Of a DNA stretch of 64,000 nucleotides, positions 11,771 through 23,150 are shown in pieces. The translations under genes were made by a program, and so were the position numbers. The stretch's first letter is position 1. Every line of letters begins with the position of its first letter. Source of the stretch: Ursus arctos (Eukaryota; Chordata; Mammalia; Carnivora; Ursidae); NCBI RefSeq assembly GCF_023065955.2, contig NW_026622808.1, positions 71,691,975 to 71,755,974 on the forward strand. The letters run 5' to 3'. Below the pieces are notes generated by a model. It did not search any database. It had not been told where the DNA came from and worked only from the letters and a program-made list of their open reading frames with translations.

Positions 11771-13843
11771 GTGAGCTGTGCCCCAACCCCAGTGACCACC
11801 GCCTCCTGGCTCTCTCCGCTCCCATTCGTCAGTGCTCTGCTCTCAGCTCTTTGTGTTTCAATTCCTTGAGATGTGAAAGATGGGAGCACTAATGATGGAG
11901 CCTCACATATCCTTCCAGGGGATGGGGGACAGCCTGTTGGGTTACCAAGACCCACCTTAAAGGTGAGCAGGGAGGATGATGAGTCCCCTGTAGGCAGGGG
12001 GTGTGTGCCAGAGAGAGCTGCCCACTCCACTTCTCTTCCCTCTGCTTGTTTAAAGAACAATGTGTCTACTGACTCAGTAGACACATTCATCTCTTCTTCC
12101 ATCATCCAACCATCCATTCATTCATTCACGTACTCATTCAGTCTTTAAACATTTCTTGAGCATGGCTTGCATATGGGCTTTGGTGGGCTCTGGAGTCTGC
12201 AGTCATGGTGGGGAGCAAGGCTCAGGTTTTAACTTCAATTTCATCTCTGGAGAGAAGTCTTTTTGGACAGCCCTTGCACAGGTTCCATCCTCTGCCCTTC
12301 TTCCCAGCTGCCACCACGCTCTTCTGCACCGTGCACCTGTTTTCCTTATAGAGCACTTGTGAAAATCTGTGATTATCCACTTTCTTCATTAAATGCCAGG
12401 TCCTCAGAGAGAGGCCCTGCTTCTCCAATTCTGTTCCTATCACACTGCCTGCCACACATCAGATGCCTCCTACATGTCTGCAGAAGGCGGGAAGACAAGC
12501 ATTGATAGATATAACCCTGTTTTCAGGGAGCTCACGCATGTCAGTGGCCACCACAGTGATTGGGCAATTACTGTAGAATGTCAGCCATTCGCTCATTACT
12601 CAGTACCTACTGGGTGTCTGCTGCGTGCCAGGCGCTGTTGTAGTGCTGGGGCTGCTCTGGTGAGTGCCCTATTCTATGATGTTGATATTCTGGTGCAGAG
12701 TGAGACGTCCATTCACAAGCACATGGAGAATTTCGGCAAAGTGCCAAGTGTCTCCTTTCTGAGCCCTCTCTGATCAGCTCTCAAGGGTAGCCCCCATTCA
12801 GTCATGCTTTCTTTTCATGTCCTGTTTGCTTACTTCAAATGCTTGTTCACTTACTTGCGCACTGTCTGTTCCTCCACTGGACAAGCATTTACTGTGTGAG
12901 TACAGAGCCTGATGGTTATTTTAATTACCTAAAATAGGCATATTACCAGCTCCTAAATGTTTGCTGGATGAATGGGCTTTATTCTGGTTCTCTTCTGGAC
13001 TGCGTGTCTGTCTCTTGCAAACATGTGCAAGCACAAGAAGGAATAAGTGAAAACGATGAATCGGATTCGCATTTACATTCCTGTCCCCCACCTGACTGCT
13101 CACGACACCCCTCTGAGCTTAGCGTTCTGTAGACGATGTAGCGGGCGATTTGCTGGTCTCTGTTCCTCCCGGTGCTAGCGTGTATAATCAGGAGCGAGGG
13201 GAAGAGCGCAGAAGCCCAGGAGCACATTCACAAACTGTGCTTCCCTGGGTAGGATGTGTGCTCCTGGCCAGGCGCCTGTACCAATCTGGCCAAGGAAGGA
13301 GCAGGATGGGTACGCCACACCTTCTGGAGAATTAGAGCCCAGGGATACTTGACATGAAGTCTCCTCTGAAACAACACAATCAGATGATTCAGGAGGCCAG
13401 TCCTGTTCCTGTGGGGCCCTGTAGAGAATGCTGTTGATAGCTCCCCATTTTACTGATGAGGAAACTGAGGCTCAGAGAGGGGGCAGAGCTCAGCCGCATG
13501 GACATAGCCGGGTTGTCCAGAGATGTGTAGAAGTTCGGAATCATTGCTGGTGGCTCATCGTGTGACCTCCACGTGACTCTGCTGTAAAGCCAGGTGGTAG
13601 TTGTGGTGGATTTTAGTAAGTGCTCTCAAACCAGTGATGTCTGTGTAGTCCCTGTGGGGCTGTTACCACATCGCCAGCCGTGCAGACTCAACTTCACTTA
13701 GAATTGACATTTCAAAAGGGAGAAAGTAGCTACGACCTGGTCATGAAACAGGGAACAAACTGTGGCCAGTTATGGCAGTGTCAGTATGGCATTGAGGTGA
13801 TAATAATAATTTTATTTAGAGTTACAGAATACTGGGTAAAGTG
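11771..13843 (+). other. SLC41A3 intron, unique with MIR/L2 scraps
   Basis: Short ancient repeat pieces: TACTGGGTGTCTGCTGCGTG at about 12607 (L2/MIR-type) and TTTTACTGATGAGGAAACTG at about 13449 (MIR core). ATTCATTCATTC-type simple sequence near 12115. No exon, RNA gene or conserved frame found. Confidence 0.45.
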
Positions 13844-13857
13844 TTAAAACACTTCTT

Positions 13858-14097
13858 TTTTTAAAATTTTTTATTATATTATGTTAGTCACCATACAGCA
13901 CATCCCTGGTTTCCGATGTAAAGCTCGATGATTCATTAGCTGTGTATAACACCCAGTGCACCATGCAATACATGCCCTCCTTACTACCCATCACCAGTCT
14001 ATCCCATTCCCCCACCCCCCTCCCCTCTGAAGCCCTCAGTTTGTTTCCCAGAGTCCATAGTCTCTCATGCTTCACTCCCCCCTCTGATTGCCCCCCC
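13858..14097 (-). mobile_element. L1 3'-end insertion, 5'-truncated
   Basis: Antisense L1 3' end (TATTATGTTAGTCACCATAC to CTCTGATTGCCCCCC), 240 bp. Flanked by the perfect 14-bp duplication TTAAAACACTTCTT at 13844-13857 and 14098-14111. Confidence 0.95.
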
Positions 14098-14111
14098 TTA
14101 AAACACTTCTT

Positions 14112-14899
14112 AAAAGACCCACATGAGATGCTGTTGGATTAAGTCCTAGACAGTGGCTGAGGGCTAGAAGACAACACATGACCGTCGCCTCAGAACACAG
14201 GGTCAGGACCGAAATTAGGTCTCCGGTGCGACACCTGAAAATCCACCCACAGCCCCACTGGTGGAGGCCACCTGCCGTCTCCCGAGATGGGCCTGTTCCC
14301 CAGATATGTGGCCCCACTGCCAGTACTGTAGTGCAGTCTGCACCGGCTTCCTTCCCTCCCTCTCTCCCACCCTGGGTGACCTGCACACCATCCTGCAGCT
14401 CTCCCGGCATCCCTGTCTTCCCCCATCACCCCTCACAGGCTTTGCCCCTAACAAACCTCTCATGTGGCTCATCCCACCGAGGCACCTGTTTCCCCAGGGA
14501 CTCCAGTGGACACCAGAGGCTGTGCTCTGCCCCTGGTGCTCCATCATTCAGAGCAGTTTTGGAGTCATCTTACCTGCATGAGGGGCTGTGAGCTTCGTGT
14601 CTATAGTTCCAAGTGGTTTGGGAGCCCAGGATTCATCTCCTTCCTATCTCCCCCATGGGTTTGAGTGTATCATCAAAGCTTTCAGGCTGCTTCTTGGTAT
14701 CACACCCGCAAGTCACTGGGTCCACCCCACCCCACTTCCCACCACCGCACTTTTCTCAGGCTCCAGCATAGCAGTGAAACTGAGTGTCAGGGCGGCCTGG
14801 CTCCAGGCTAGGTCTGTGTGGATAGAGGCGAGTTACTGAGCAGCCTCCTGACCACCTTCTCATCTTGTGCTTTGAGTCTCCTCTGTCTCTTCTCCACAG
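14112..14899 (+). other. SLC41A3 intron, unique
   Basis: GC-moderate, apparently unique intronic sequence up to the acceptor at 14899. I see no repeat or second exon. Confidence 0.5.
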
Positions 14900-15046
14900 G
14901 AATGCTCATGGTCTGTATAGTGATTGGTGCTCGGAAGCTCGGACTCAACCCAGACAACATTGCCACGCCTATTGCTGCCAGCCTGGGAGATCTCATCACG
15001 TTGTCCATTCTGGCTTTTGTCAGCAGCTTCTTCTATAAACACAAAG
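14900..15046 (+). CDS. SLC41A3: SLC41A3 internal exon with MgtE signature, first half
   Basis: This 147-nt exon (phase 1 in, phase 1 out) has acceptor CTTCTCCACAG and donor AAAG|GTAGGG. It encodes GMLMVCIVIGARKLGLNP and then the MgtE signature NPDNIATPIAASLGDLITL, followed by a hydrophobic helix ending SSFFYKHK. In MgtE-family channels the acidic and small residues of this region line the Mg2+ path; that role is family knowledge, not something the DNA shows. The Asp of PDN and the GD pair are both intact. Confidence 0.96.
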
Positions 15047-16153
15047 GTAGGGGGTGTCCCAGGGAGGAGGGGCCCACAAGCAAGGCTGGGTCTGACATCC
15101 GCACCCAGCTTGCAGCATTCAGTTCAAGCACCCTTCAAACAGAAAGGAACCCGTGGGCTCTGTCGTGGGATCAAAAATCCTGCTTTTCCAGAGGCAAAGC
15201 CTGAGGTCATTCAACAAATGTGAGGTGTTCTCCAGAAGCTCTCCCAACCACTCAGGTCAACAGATACGTTGTCAGTCTCTCCTTTAGGATGGGTGCAGAA
15301 GGAGACCAGGGAGGGCTGGAGTCTAACAGAGTTCCATGGGAAGGCAGTTCACATTGGACACATACAAACCACCCGGGAAGGGACTCCCAAGGAGGAATGT
15401 CACAGCCATGGGCAGCAGCAGCAGCATATGCTGTCCCTACAGGTGTGAGGCAGGAGAAGCCCAGGGCTCCTCAGCAGGTGGCCCGGTGCCCTGGTCCGCA
15501 GCCGAGGGAGGCATTCACACATCTTGTATGACAGGCCCTCATGGCCAGAGGCCCTGCCTCCACCACGGGTCTCCCCTGGTCTGCCCTGGGAGCATCGAGG
15601 TTTGCTCCTGCCCTGGGCAAGTGGACAGGCAGCATCCCCCTTGCCAGATGGTTCTCACCTGCCGGGTTTCCACAGCTGACCACTCCCCTCTGAGCATCAC
15701 AGTTGTTACTTTCCACCTAAGCTGGCCACATGCCATTGTTTGGCTCTAGTAAGTGTGGATTCTGAGCATGGTCACAACCCTGAGTGCAGGGGGCAGGTGG
15801 CATCAGTGAGTGGAGCAGATGGTGAAGAGGACAGTGGGGAGCAGTGGGGTATGTGGTGACACTCAGTTGGAGGAAATGCCCAAAGGCACAGCTGCAGCGA
15901 AGCTTTGGCTTAGCATTGCCCTGTGGGAACACGGACCCAGCACCTGAGAGATCACCTGGCATCTCCATGCTGGCATCTGAAGCGTACTGACAGAGTACCT
16001 GCCACTCAGAGTGTTCAGGCGCTGGGAACCTTTCCCTTTCAGCTCTGGGCCTGGCTCCTTGCCACCCTGGGATATGCTTGGCACCAATATTTAATGGTTA
16101 GCAGATTCTCACAGTTCCTGCAAGTGGCAATACAGACCTAATAATAAGAGGAC
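15047..16153 (+). other. SLC41A3 intron, unique
   Basis: Unique intron. A short CAG-type run (GGCAGCAGCAGCAGCATATG) lies at about 15411. No exon or mobile element recognised. Confidence 0.5.
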
Positions 16154-16166
16154 CTAATTTTCTTTT

Positions 16167-16801
16167 AATTTTTTTAAATTTTTTTTTATTTTAATGTTTT
16201 TTTATTATATTATGTTAGTCACCATACAGTACATCCCTGGTTTCTGATGTAAAGCTCGATGATTCATTAGTTGCGTATAACACCCAGTGCACCGTGCAAT
16301 ACGTGCCCTCCCTACTACCCATCGCCAGTCTATCCCATTCCCCGACCCCCTCCCCTCTGAAGCCCTCAGTTTGTTTCCCAGAGTCCATAGTTTCTCATGT
16401 TTCATTCCCCCTTCTGATTACCCCCCCTTTCTTTATCCCTTTCTTCCCCTACTGATCTTCCTAGTTCTTATGTTCCATAGATGAGAGAAACCGTATGATA
16501 ATTGTCTTTCTCTGCTTGACTTATTTCACTTAGCATTATCTCCTCCAGTGCCGTCCATGTTGCAGCAAATGTTGAGAACTTGTTCTTTCTGATAGCTGAG
16601 TAATACTCCATTGTATACATGGACCACAACTTCTTAATCCAGTCATCTGTTGAAGGGCATCTCGGTTCCTTCCACAATTTAGCTATTGTGGACAATGCTG
16701 CTATGAACATTGGGGTGCATATGGCCCTTCTCTTCACTACGTCTGTATCTTTGGGGTTAATACCCAGTAGTGCAATGGCTGGGTCATAGGGTAGCTCAAT
16801 T
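16167..16801 (-). mobile_element. L1 3'-end insertion, 5'-truncated (~635 bp)
   Basis: Antisense L1 3'UTR and the end of ORF2. The minus-strand frame at 16468-16737 carries the ORF2 C-terminal motifs RRAICTPMFIAALSTIAKLW and [10 protein letters not shown]. Flanked by the 13-bp duplication CTAATTTTCTTTT at 16154-16166 and 16802-16814. Confidence 0.94.
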
Positions 16802-16814
16802 CTAATTTTCTTTT

Positions 16815-18382
16815 TAAACCAAACTGAATTTAAAACAAGATTTCTGTACAGGTTGGTTAATCAAGTTTTATTTGTAAAACAAATACGAGTCACAGGTGTC
16901 CCTGGACCCTTCCTGTCTGCCCTGCTGTACCCCTACTAAAATACTGCATGTTCCACACATGAATTAGTAGCCATTGAATAGTGATGGGCTCTCCATCTCT
17001 TGAATTAGACTGTGTATATACCTTGGGTGTATATACCTTGGGTGGGCCTGGCATGTGTCAGATAAATCTTCACTGATGAAGAGTGAGCTGTTGTCCGTGT
17101 TACCTGTCGGTGTATTTGGGAAGACAAGCCATATGCAGACAATGTATTCATCATGGTGGTGGGAAAATATGAGGTGGAACCTCTGCGGGGCTTCTGAGTC
17201 ATTCTAGAAAAACTGGACTGCAGAAATGTCCTGCAAGTAGTGCTCCTGTAGGCTGCCGCCTCCCAGAGCCTTTGAGACTTGCTTAGAACTTGCTGGGCCT
17301 GTCTCTCATCTCCTGGGATGGTGAAGAGGCCGGCCACTTCTGCCATGAAGCAGTTTGTCCATAGCCCACCTTGGGCACCTGCGGCCCGCCTTTCCTTGTA
17401 GTCGCCCAAGGAAAGGAACGGGCCATAACTGCTTAGTGCAGAGAAGGACAAGAGGGAGGTGCTCCTAATGATGCTGCTCCGAGAAAGGGTGTGTGGGGTG
17501 CAGACCCACCTGCGCACCTGTCAGTGTTGGAGCCCACTCTGCAGAGGGCCATGCACCACCCTGAGCCTGAGCCTGCCCCTTGGAGGTAGGGCTGGGGATG
17601 AGAGGACAGTTCTAGAGAAAGCTGGTGTCTTGTTCTGTCTGCATTTGGAAGGTGAGACACAGAGTATAAGCAGGAAGAGAGTGAGTGGGAATTGGGCTGG
17701 TGTGTTTTGGGCCCTGGCCTGGCCCCAGGTACAGTCAGGTGTCCCAGACCCAGGTCTGTTTTCGTGGCTCATGCCAGCTCAAGAAAATGACACAGGGGCA
17801 TGAGTAGCTGCAAAGCTGGCCATGTTCTGCGTCCTGAGACCCATGGATGCCAAGGAGGTCGCCTTGGGCTGGCCTCAGCCAGGAGCAGGACTGACATCAT
17901 TAATTAACTGTGGCTTTAGCCCTGGTTTCTGAGTGCTGGCTCGAGTCCTGGTGGGCCACCTCTTCACACTGTAGTCTCTCATATGCCTGTCTGAGGAGTA
18001 GTTGAGAACATGAAATGAGTTTGTGCTTGGGAAGTGCTGAGCACGGTGCTGGCCATGGTCACAATCCTATAAATGCCAGCATTAATAATAATAATTAGGT
18101 TGGAATGGGAGGAGATGCCAGGAAAATACCAAAGAAGAAAAGTGAAGGGGACTGTGACAGGAATTGAGGATAAAGAGGAGCTTTTCCAGTTGCTTCATAA
18201 GACGGTACGAATTCTTTGAGAGGTACGTTAGCTTGGTCCACCCTAAGCTGCTGGGGACAGAGGTGTCTCCTCAGACCTCCAGTGCCCTTAGTTCTCAGCC
18301 CACCTGTCATCTTTGCAACCCAGGCTATGGCCCACCAGGCCATGCTCATGTACCCTGGCGCACACCCCCTCTCTCCCCACAG
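16815..18382 (+). other. SLC41A3 intron with a MIR fragment
   Basis: A MIR-like 3' half at about 17995-18095 (GAAATGAGTTTGTGCTTGGG, ATTAATAATAATAATTAGG). Near 17012 the 16-base unit GTGTATATACCTTGGG is repeated once in tandem. The rest is unique and runs to the acceptor at 18382. Confidence 0.45.
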
Positions 18383-18527
18383 ACAATCGATACCTGACAC
18401 CGCTCGTGTGTGTTGGCTTCACGGCCCTGATCCCCGTGTGGGTCCTCATTGCTAAGCAGAACCCGCCCATCGTGAAGATCCTGAAGTTCGGGTGGCTCCC
18501 CATCATCCTGGCGATGGTCATTAGCAG
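18383..18527 (+). CDS. SLC41A3: SLC41A3 internal exon (start of second MgtE half)
   Basis: Acceptor CTCTCCCCACAG, donor AGCAG|GTGAGC; enters in phase 1 and leaves in phase 2. Together with the preceding base it reads D-NRYLTPLVCVGFTALIP, then VWVLIAKQNPPIVKILKFGW and LPIILAMVIS. Two hydrophobic helices are joined by a basic, proline-containing loop. This is the linker and first helix of the second MgtE half. The codon split by the downstream intron (AG|T) restores Ser. Confidence 0.95.
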
Positions 18528-19689
18528 GTGAGCATGAGGGCTGCCGCCAACTTCTCCCTTCACAGGCCACCCCCGGCCTCTGTGGAAACGGAGAGTGGCC
18601 TGAGAGCCGCAGAGCCTCTGGAGTGAGGGCAGCACTCGTGGTTGGTGTGTGCTCCTCCACTAAGTCCTGGTGCTACTTGAGTCATATCTCTTCATTCTTC
18701 ATCTCTTTCCCTCTCACCAGGAACTGTAGGCCTGATTTATTCTGAGAGGCAGCCCTATTTACAATTGCAGGAGCACCAGAGAGCCAGGAAGAGCCGAACC
18801 TGGGAACATCAGATGAGCACACTAGTGCCTCAGCTCCCTGCCCCCTCGTGGAGCTGCAGGACACCAGGTCTCCCTGTCCTGTGCTGCCGGACCTCTCACT
18901 GGCCGGGACCCCTGCTTAGGCTGCAGGGAGCCCCTTACCTGGCCCCAAGGCAGTGGCTCTGTGAACACCATTTCTATAGCATGGCTGCTGGTGGGACCTG
19001 GGGGGCTGAGGGATTAGTGGTCCTGGGCCCTTCAGCTCATCTCAGGTCTTCCACCCTTGAAACCCAATCCTCCAGAGCCCTTTCTGTTAGTAGACCTGGG
19101 TGGGGGCCACCCTAGTCTTTTCTGAGGTGCTTTCCTAACTTTGAATATCAGGGAGAAGCGGTTATGGTCTAGGTGTGTTTGCTTCCAGAAAGCTCCTGGG
19201 CTCCATATACAAACCGATCTAACGTTTCCAGGGCTGTAGGGGCAGGGCAGCCTTTGCTAAACTACAGGGTCTGGTGGGAGTGAGGTCTTGTTGTGGCATC
19301 TCTGAGAACAAGCAGCATGGGATGATACTCATGCAGGTTCCATTTTCTGCTCAGGAAAATAGCATTTTAGTGACAGTTCAGGAATGGTCATGTGGCAGAG
19401 CCCAGCCAGCTAAGTGGTCTTGGAGGGGAGTTTGTTGTTTGTTTTTAATGGGCTGACATTATCTGATGGCTCTTCTGGAACAGCTGAGGCTCAGAGTAGA
19501 TGTGGAGAAGCAAGCGTGCATAGTGCAGAGGACACCGGGGAGACCAGCTTGACGAGACAGGTGTTTTGTGTAGGGGTCAGGGAAGTGTTTGCTGAGCTGG
19601 GAAGGCAGGCTGAGGAAACATTTTATAGAGAGGTGTACCAGGTCACCTACAAGGGTAAACTAACCATTTTCCCTCTGCTCTCTCCCCAG
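18528..19689 (+). other. SLC41A3 intron, unique
   Basis: No repeat family, RNA gene or additional exon recognised in this intron. Confidence 0.5.
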
Positions 19690-19769
19690 TCTCGGAGGGC
19701 TCATCTTGAACAAAACTATTTCTAAACATGAGTACCAAGGCATGGCTGTATTTACTCCCATCATATGTG
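19690..19769 (+). CDS. SLC41A3: SLC41A3 internal exon (FGGLIL-equivalent exon)
   Basis: A short 80-nt exon with acceptor CTCTCTCCCCAG and donor TGTG|GTAGGT. It completes a split Ser codon, then reads LGGLILNKTISKHEYQGMAV and FTPIIC, and leaves in phase 1. The following exon begins with the two bases that make Gly, giving the CGVGGN junction. The LGG start differs slightly from the FGG I recall for the human protein, a conservative change. Only frame and splice logic make so small an exon identifiable. Confidence 0.93.
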
Positions 19770-20985
19770 GTAGGTAACGGCAGTGCTGTCACCTGGGGCC
19801 CCTGGACTGTGCTGGCCCCCAGGGCTGGGGCGGTGGGATCTGGACAGCAGCGACTTTGGAGATCGGGCCCTGGGCCCTGAGAGTCATGGCCGTGCTTCTG
19901 CTGGGCAGCAGCTGCTGGTCTGGTTTGTCGCAGGTGGAAGGAGACTCTTGGGAAGAAAGCCCTGCCCACTGCTCCACCAGCTCCCACCCTTTTCCTCAGA
20001 GTCACCGCGGAGATTTGAGCCTTCCCACAGAGCTAAATCCTACCCGTCAAAGGCACACAGGGTCTAAGCCAGGATTCGCTGGTGCCTACAGACGGGAATG
20101 TGGCCTTCCGAACTGGGGTGTGCGCTTCTCATGGTTTTGTTTTGTTTTTAAACTTAGATTCATTGATGACATTTAAAACTCAGACATTTGCACATAAAAA
20201 TCTGGATTTCTGTCTTCTCCTTAAAAAGCAAGGCTGTGACAGTATTGAATTTACATTCTTGGTGAAGTGAGAATCAGTTGCCACTGACATAGGACTCGTG
20301 CTGTTCCGTTTGCCTGAATCCCCTCCGTTCCCCCTTGTCTTCACGTGACCCTTCACTGATTCACCTTTTAGGCTTAGACCCCATGGGCATTTGTGGTGAG
20401 GACCCCTCTTTTAACCAAAGCTTGGTTCATGTCCAGCTTCTGATAAGGATCTGTAAATGGGACCAACCAGTCAGGAAAGGAACTAAACGTGGTAACTTCT
20501 GCACCCTTCGCTTGGTCCCAGGCCCTGGTGTTCTGGGGCTGTAGAAACAGGCTTCAGAGGCCCTTGGGCGCCCCCTCCGCCTACTTCTGTGGGAACCCAG
20601 GTGGTTGTTCCTTGCATGTCAGTGGACCACCCAGCAGGTCTGCTCTCTCCAGAGGCTGGCCCCTCACACAAAGGGCCGATCACCTAGCGTCAGGTCCCGA
20701 TGTTTAACACTTGGAGTGATTTCCTTGGATGCCACGAACTCAGATCCTCTGGGGCCACGAAAGCAGTTGGAATGAGTTCAGCAGGTGTGACGGTAAGTGG
20801 GTGGTAAAGAGTGACGGGGAACAGTCACTCTGCCGAGCGTGTTCCTGGTGTGGAGGGAGTGGGGCCTGCTCAGCTCCGGCCAGTTGCTGCCTGGCAAGAC
20901 TGGAGGTCTGGAGTTGCCTCAACTGACTTTGTAGGACAAGCCAGCAATTAATTTTAGTTACTTTTTTACAGTTTTTTCCTTTTTT
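19770..20985 (+). other. SLC41A3 intron, unique
   Basis: Mostly unique GC-moderate sequence; nothing recognisable apart from T-rich stretches near 20140. Confidence 0.45.
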
Positions 20986-20989
20986 GAAA

Positions 20990-21092
20990 ATCATGTGTAT
21001 AACACCAGTGCTAAGCAACTATTGAAGCATTGAACACTACATTAAATACTAATGGTAGCTAATTGAACATAAATCAATCAATCAATCAATCA
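20990..21092 (+). mobile_element. short old L1 3' tail with (AATC)n
   Basis: A diverged sense L1 3' tail: CATTGAACACTACATTAAAT and GTAGCTAATTGAACATAAAT match the tail seen elsewhere in the window. It ends in the simple tract (AATC)4-5 at 21070-21091. It is the only sense-strand L1 piece I recognise inside the gene. Confidence 0.65.
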
Positions 21093-21807
21093 AAATAGAT
21101 CTGCCACTGTCCTCTGGGTATCCAGGGTAGTTGGTTTCTCCCTCTGGAGATCACTGGGGGCACATCTGACCCAGTGAGGGTTAATCCCCAGGGGGCTGAG
21201 GAAATAGAATGGGGGCAGCCCAGCCACCCTCTAAAAGAGATGGCCATGGGTAGGCCCTTGTTCTCTGCCAGCCCCAGATCCTGGCCCTGCAGAGGGAGCT
21301 CGGTGTGGCCTTTGTCACCTGGGCCCTGAGGTCCTGGCAGGGCTGGGCACTGTCGCACTCCCTGTGGAAGCTGGGGCCTCAGCAGTAAGCCCCAGGCCTG
21401 TTGCATATGATAGCTCCTCTTCCCTCACTGCTGTCCCCCACTTTCTCTTCTGTCTCCTTCCCACCTTGGGGGAAAAGAACGCTTTCATTTTCTCAGATGT
21501 TCCAGTCTGTAATCTGATTCCTGTCGCATCCAATGACCTTGAGTGGCTTATTAAGATACCCTCCCACAGACCTGTCACTGTCTTCCCTCCCTCCCTCCCT
21601 ATTCCCCACCCCCTCCCTCTACCCAACAAATACATAACTCGCTCACAAGGTCCAGTTTACCCTTGCTTGGGGCCAAACAAGATCTGTGGTAAAGTGGGAA
21701 GGAAAGAAGAGAGGTCCAGCGCTGGATCGTTAAGGAAGGCTTCCTGGAGATGTAAGAGAGAGAACTAGCATAAAAAAGGGGAAACCACTTCCTTTTTCTC
21801 CTCCCAG
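21093..21807 (+). other. SLC41A3 intron, unique
   Basis: Unique sequence with a (CCCT)n run at about 21587-21602 and the acceptor for the 135-nt exon at its end. Confidence 0.45.
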
Positions 21808-21942
21808 GTGTTGGTGGCAATCTGGTGGCCATTCAGACCAGCCGGATCTCCACCTACCTGCACATGTGGGGCACGCCTGGTGTTCTCCCCCTCTGGATGA
21901 AACAGTTCTGGCCTAACCCATGCTCTACTTTCTGCACCTCAG
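21808..21942 (+). CDS. SLC41A3: SLC41A3 internal exon (GVGGNLVAIQTSRIS)
   Basis: 135 nt, acceptor CTTTTTCTCCTCCCAG, donor CTCAG|GTGGGT, phase 1 in and out. It encodes GVGGNLVAIQTSRISTYLH followed by an aromatic, proline-rich loop (MWGTPGVLPLW, KQFWPNPCSTFCTS). GGNLVAIQTSRIS is the second-half counterpart of LKGNLEMTLASRLS in the first half, showing the internal duplication of MgtE transporters. A young antisense L1 insertion begins 36 bases past this donor. Confidence 0.95.
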
Positions 21943-21978
21943 GTGGGTGTCTTCCAGAGGCCACGTGCCCATTTCTTT

Positions 21979-22525
21979 TTTTTGCTTTTAATAATAATTT
22001 TTCATTATGTTATGTTAGTCACCATACAGTACATCCCTTGTTTTTGATGTAATGTTCCATGATTCATTAGTTGCGTATAACACCCAGTGCACCATGCAAT
22101 ACGTGTCCTCCTTACTACCCATCACCACCCTGTCCCAATCCCCTACCCCCCTCGCCTCTGAAGCCCTCAGTTTGTTTCCCAGAGTCCATAGTCTCTCATG
22201 GTTCATTCCCCCTTCTGTTTACCCCCCTTCATTCTTCCCTTACTTCTCCTACTGATCTTCCTGCTATTTCTTATGTTCCATAAATGAGTGAAATCATATG
22301 ATAATTGTCTTCTCTGCTTGACTTATTTCACTTAGCATATCTCCTCCAGTCCTGTCCATGTTGCTGCAAATGTTGGGTAATCGTTCTTTCTGATGGCTGA
22401 GTAATATTCCATTGTATATATGGACCACATCTTCTTAATCCAGTCATCTGTTGAAGGGCATCTCGGCTCCTTCCACAATTTAGCTATTGTGGACAATGCT
22501 GCTATGAACATTGGGGTGCATATGG
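21979..22525 (-). mobile_element. L1 3'-end insertion close to an SLC41A3 splice donor
   Basis: Antisense 5'-truncated L1 of about 547 bp, from TTTTTGCTTTTAATAATAAT to the GGGGTGCATATGG segment of ORF2. Duplicated target CACGTGCCCATTTCTTT (21962-21978) and CATGTGGCCATTTCTTT (22526-22542), 15 of 17 matching. Its border lies 36 bases past the end of the upstream SLC41A3 exon. Confidence 0.93.
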
Positions 22526-22639
22526 CATGTGGCCATTTCTTTACACAAGTAAAAAGACCAGTGCTGACCTCAGCCCAGATCATCTTCAAGGACACAGGTC
22601 CTCCTCCCAGAGACCTGACTTCCCACCCCTGCCTCTAGT

Positions 22640-23150
22640 TGATTCATCCATTCATTCAGATACTTATTGAAGGTCTGCCAGGTCCTAGGTGTCAGGTTTC
22701 AGTGATGAGTCAGAGAAAGCTGATTCTTGCCCACATGGATTTACAGGATCCAGAAGAGAAGATAAACACACCAAAAGAGGAGCATTTAACTACAAATTGT
22801 GGCATGTTTTAAAATAAAAAAGCACAGGGTGCAGTGGAAGGAATTTCAGGAGATATTGAGATTTGGGTTTGGAAAGTTCCTCTCTGAGGATGATGGGGGG
22901 AGCAATAAGAGGGGTACGGGGGAGGAGGCATGCTGGAGTAAGAGGAGCGTTTGAGGCAGAGGGAACAGCCTGAGCAAAGGGTCAGAAGCAGGAGCTTGGT
23001 AATTCTGAAGAACGGAAAGGCCAGGGAGGCCTGAGCATAATGAGCAAGGGAGAGGGTGGAGGAAGCTGAGACCAGAGAGGGAGGGGTTGATCATTTATAG
23101 GGCCTTGAAGCTTGAGGAAGGAGACTGGATTCTATTCTGAGAACCACTGG
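22640..23150 (+). repeat. ancient interspersed repeat (family not certain)
   Basis: Sequence such as GAGGCAGAGGGAACAGCCTG, AGCAAAGGGTCAGAAGCAGG and ATAGGGCCTTGAAGC is a familiar old mammalian repeat. A related piece lies at about 30650-31000. I cannot assign the family safely (L2-like is possible). Confidence 0.45.

Noticed and set aside
13884..22206. recurring short frames beginning MKHERLWTLGNKLRASE or MNHERLWTLGNKLRASE
   Set aside because: They are the 3'UTR of L1 read on the minus strand in each copy (also at 32.0 and 52.4 kb); no selection for coding is expected there.
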